From positions 1,922,001 to 1,986,000 of the forward strand of contig NZ_JALLPK010000001.1 of assembly GCF_023276375.1 (NCBI RefSeq): a stretch of DNA of 64,000 nt. The letters run 5' to 3'. A program made the translations under genes and the position numbers. A model generated the notes under the pieces. That model was not told the DNA's origin, ran no database searches, and was given only the letters and a program-made list of their open reading frames with translations. The DNA comes from Halocatena marina (GTDB lineage: Archaea; Halobacteriota; Halobacteria; Halobacteriales; Haloarculaceae). Position 1 is the first letter of the stretch; each line of letters starts with the position of its first letter. Shown in pieces: positions 62,655-64,000 of this stretch.

Positions 62655-64000
62655 GATACTGCGAAATTCCGATCAAAACAGCTTCCAGCGGGACACCGGC
62701 CGTCGGCGTGGGCCGCAAACTCCGATTCGAATGCGGCCATTGCCGTCCGTGTCGGTCGGCCCGCCTGTTTTCCGAACGCACAAATGCTCGATAGATCCAT
62801 GACACGAACCAGCTCCTCGATTCCATCGCTGTCGTAGTCGCCGTCGTATATTGCTCGGAGTTGATTTGCGAGCTGGGTCGTTCCCTCGCGGCACGGAACA
62901 CATCGACCACAGTTCTCGTCGGCCGCAAACTGCGTCTTGTTCCCGATGAACGCTACGACACACTGATCCTCCGTGATGATCCGAACCGTTCCCTCTGTAC
63001 CGAGGTCAGCGTTGGCCAGTGTATCGGGGGCGACATCGATATCGAGTTCGGTTGTAATACCCCCAAATCGTCCACCGACACAGGCTGCTTTGAACTCGCC
63101 ATCGATGTCAACCGCATCGAGTGCCGTTTCGATGGTGTCGCTCTCCGGAACTTCGACTGTCGCGGGCACAGCAACGTCGCCTGTCACCGTCACCAGACGG
63201 CTTTCTGCAAATCCATCTCGGACCGCAACCGCGAGCTGTGCGAACGTTCTTGCCGTGTGAACGAGCGTCGGGTCCCCGTGAAGGCCCGACACCTCGGGAC
63301 CCGGTGGGCGCAGGCGCGCCTCAATTCGGTGATTCCCTTCGATCGCTTCGAGCGCCATCGTCGGCTCGGCTGCTCGGTACTCCGAGGGACCACCGACCAC
63401 GTCGACCGAAGCGCACGGATTGGGATAGTTTTCGGCCGCCTCGTTAACGGTGAGTGCAGCGTCGTTGTCCGCCGTATAGACGACGATTCGGTCGGCGCCG
63501 ACGGCACGAGCAGCCGCGTTCGCTCCTTCGAGCACCTCGAACGGTACACTGGAAAGCAAGAGCGTATCGGCGGTGGTCCCGTGAGCGTTCACCACGACTG
63601 CTGCGCTGTCTGCCTCCATAGCAGGCCGCCACGCATCGATCAATCGCTGGTCATGGCGCCAGTCGCCCCATCCACGACCGCGGAGTTGCCGAGCGAGCGA
63701 GGCCACTGCTTCTGATGCAACTGAGGCGAAGCCGCCAGCGGCTTCGTGATCGTCTGGGTGTGTGGGACGACGCCAGCCACAGCCACCGAGAACCCGGCGT
63801 ACGCCAGTATCGAGGCCGAACAGTTCCGGTGCTGGGAAGGTCGTCGTTTCTGGGTCGTGCTCAACAACGGCTGCAGTGTCCGCACGAGACGAATCGTCCG
63901 CGAGTGCTACGAACTCCTGTATCTCCTCGGGTGAGCACTGGGCGTGAAAGGTGGTCCGTTCACCGCGAGTCACCGAAACGAGCGGTTCGACCGCTGGAAA
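62651..64000 (-). CDS. NuoF-like flavoprotein subunit of formate dehydrogenase, partial
   Basis: Incomplete at the right edge; the reading frame stays open to 64000 with coding-like residues before the GTG at 63973, so the true start is outside the window. At least 449 codons are seen. The protein has the 51-kDa FMN/NAD fold, the [4Fe-4S] loop NCGRCVPCREGT and a fourth Cys in SSICAFGKQAGRPTRTA. It reduces NAD+ with electrons from the iron-sulfur subunit. It would head the operon NuoF-like, iron-sulfur, FdhF and DUF1641. Confidence 0.85.
   Translation of the reverse strand, partial: FPAVEPLVSVTRGERTTFHAQCSPEEIQEFVALADDSSRADTAAVVEHDPETTTFPAPELFGLDTGVRRVLGGCGWRRPTHPDDHEAAGGFASVASEAVASLARQLRGRGWGDWRHDQRLIDAWRPAMEADSAAVVVNAHGTTADTLLLSSVPFEVLEGANAAARAVGADRIVVYTADNDAALTVNEAAENYPNPCASVDVVGGPSEYRAAEPTMALEAIEGNHRIEARLRPPGPEVSGLHGDPTLVHTARTFAQLAVAVRDGFAESRLVTVTGDVAVPATVEVPESDTIETALDAVDIDGEFKAACVGGRFGGITTELDIDVAPDTLANADLGTEGTVRIITEDQCVVAFIGNKTQFAADENCGRCVPCREGTTQLANQLRAIYDGDYDSDGIEELVRVMDLSSICAFGKQAGRPTRTAMAAFESEFAAHADGRCPAGSCFDRNFAVS

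Overview
The window is chromosomal-type DNA from a halophilic archaeon of class Halobacteria. The evidence is acidic predicted proteins rich in Asp and Glu, Tat (twin-arginine) signal peptides and lipoboxes on exported proteins, HTH_10/Bat-type, FilR1-like, HalOD1, DUF7344-like and amphi-Trp proteins, catalytic plus OB-fold thiolase pairs, few Shine-Dalgarno sites on first genes, and GTGA/ATGA stop-start overlaps inside operons. Base composition looks only moderately GC-rich for the class. The genus cannot be fixed from the sequence alone.

Region 1 (0.4-12.6 kb): a thiolase/OB-fold pair, an ArsA/Get3-like ATPase, an ABC exporter, an ABC-2 exporter pair, an enoyl-CoA hydratase, an orphan IS630-type DNA-binding protein, a FilR1-like regulator, a HAD phosphatase, a secreted PHB-depolymerase-like esterase and a Bat-type regulator. 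Region 2 (12.7-19.3 kb): a complete branched-chain-amino-acid-type (Liv) ABC uptake operon ordered K-G-F-H-M, then an MFS transporter. Region 3 (19.3-32.5 kb): small-molecule catabolism and cofactor genes. These are two Gfo/Idh/MocA dehydrogenases, an HpcH/HpaI aldolase, a second enoyl-CoA hydratase, an amphi-Trp protein, a MoeA-MocA-like molybdenum cofactor pair, a DUF1450-like protein coupled to a sulfatase, a tartrate/isopropylmalate-type dehydrogenase and a PiT phosphate transporter. Region 4 (32.5-35.7 kb) is gene-poor, with small haloarchaeal regulators and a HalOD1 fragment.

Region 5 (35.7-64 kb) begins with a MacB-type ABC exporter and then becomes rich in one-carbon genes: Zn-dependent formaldehyde dehydrogenase, a C-terminally short formate-dehydrogenase-like molybdoenzyme, two FolD paralogues, a methylene-tetrahydrofolate reductase, a GcvT-family methyltransferase, p-aminobenzoate/anthranilate synthase subunits, and a four-gene NAD-type formate dehydrogenase operon that runs off the right edge. 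Interspersed are RtcB, a DsbA-like Tat lipoprotein, a Thr/Pro-repeat surface protein, an O-antigen-ligase-like membrane protein, cupins and regulators. Read together, these genes could carry methyl groups from a methylated donor to tetrahydrofolate and oxidise them through methylene- and formyl-H4F to formate and CO2. This is an inference from gene content, not a demonstrated pathway. The step releasing formate from formyl-H4F was not found in the window.

Three small genes of 33 to 53 codons were found by reading intergenic DNA: a 53-aa protein translationally coupled to the short formate-dehydrogenase-like gene, a 49-aa protein just ahead of the methylene-H4F reductase, and a 33-aa zinc ribbon. 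No rRNA, tRNA, CRISPR array or complete insertion sequence was recognised.
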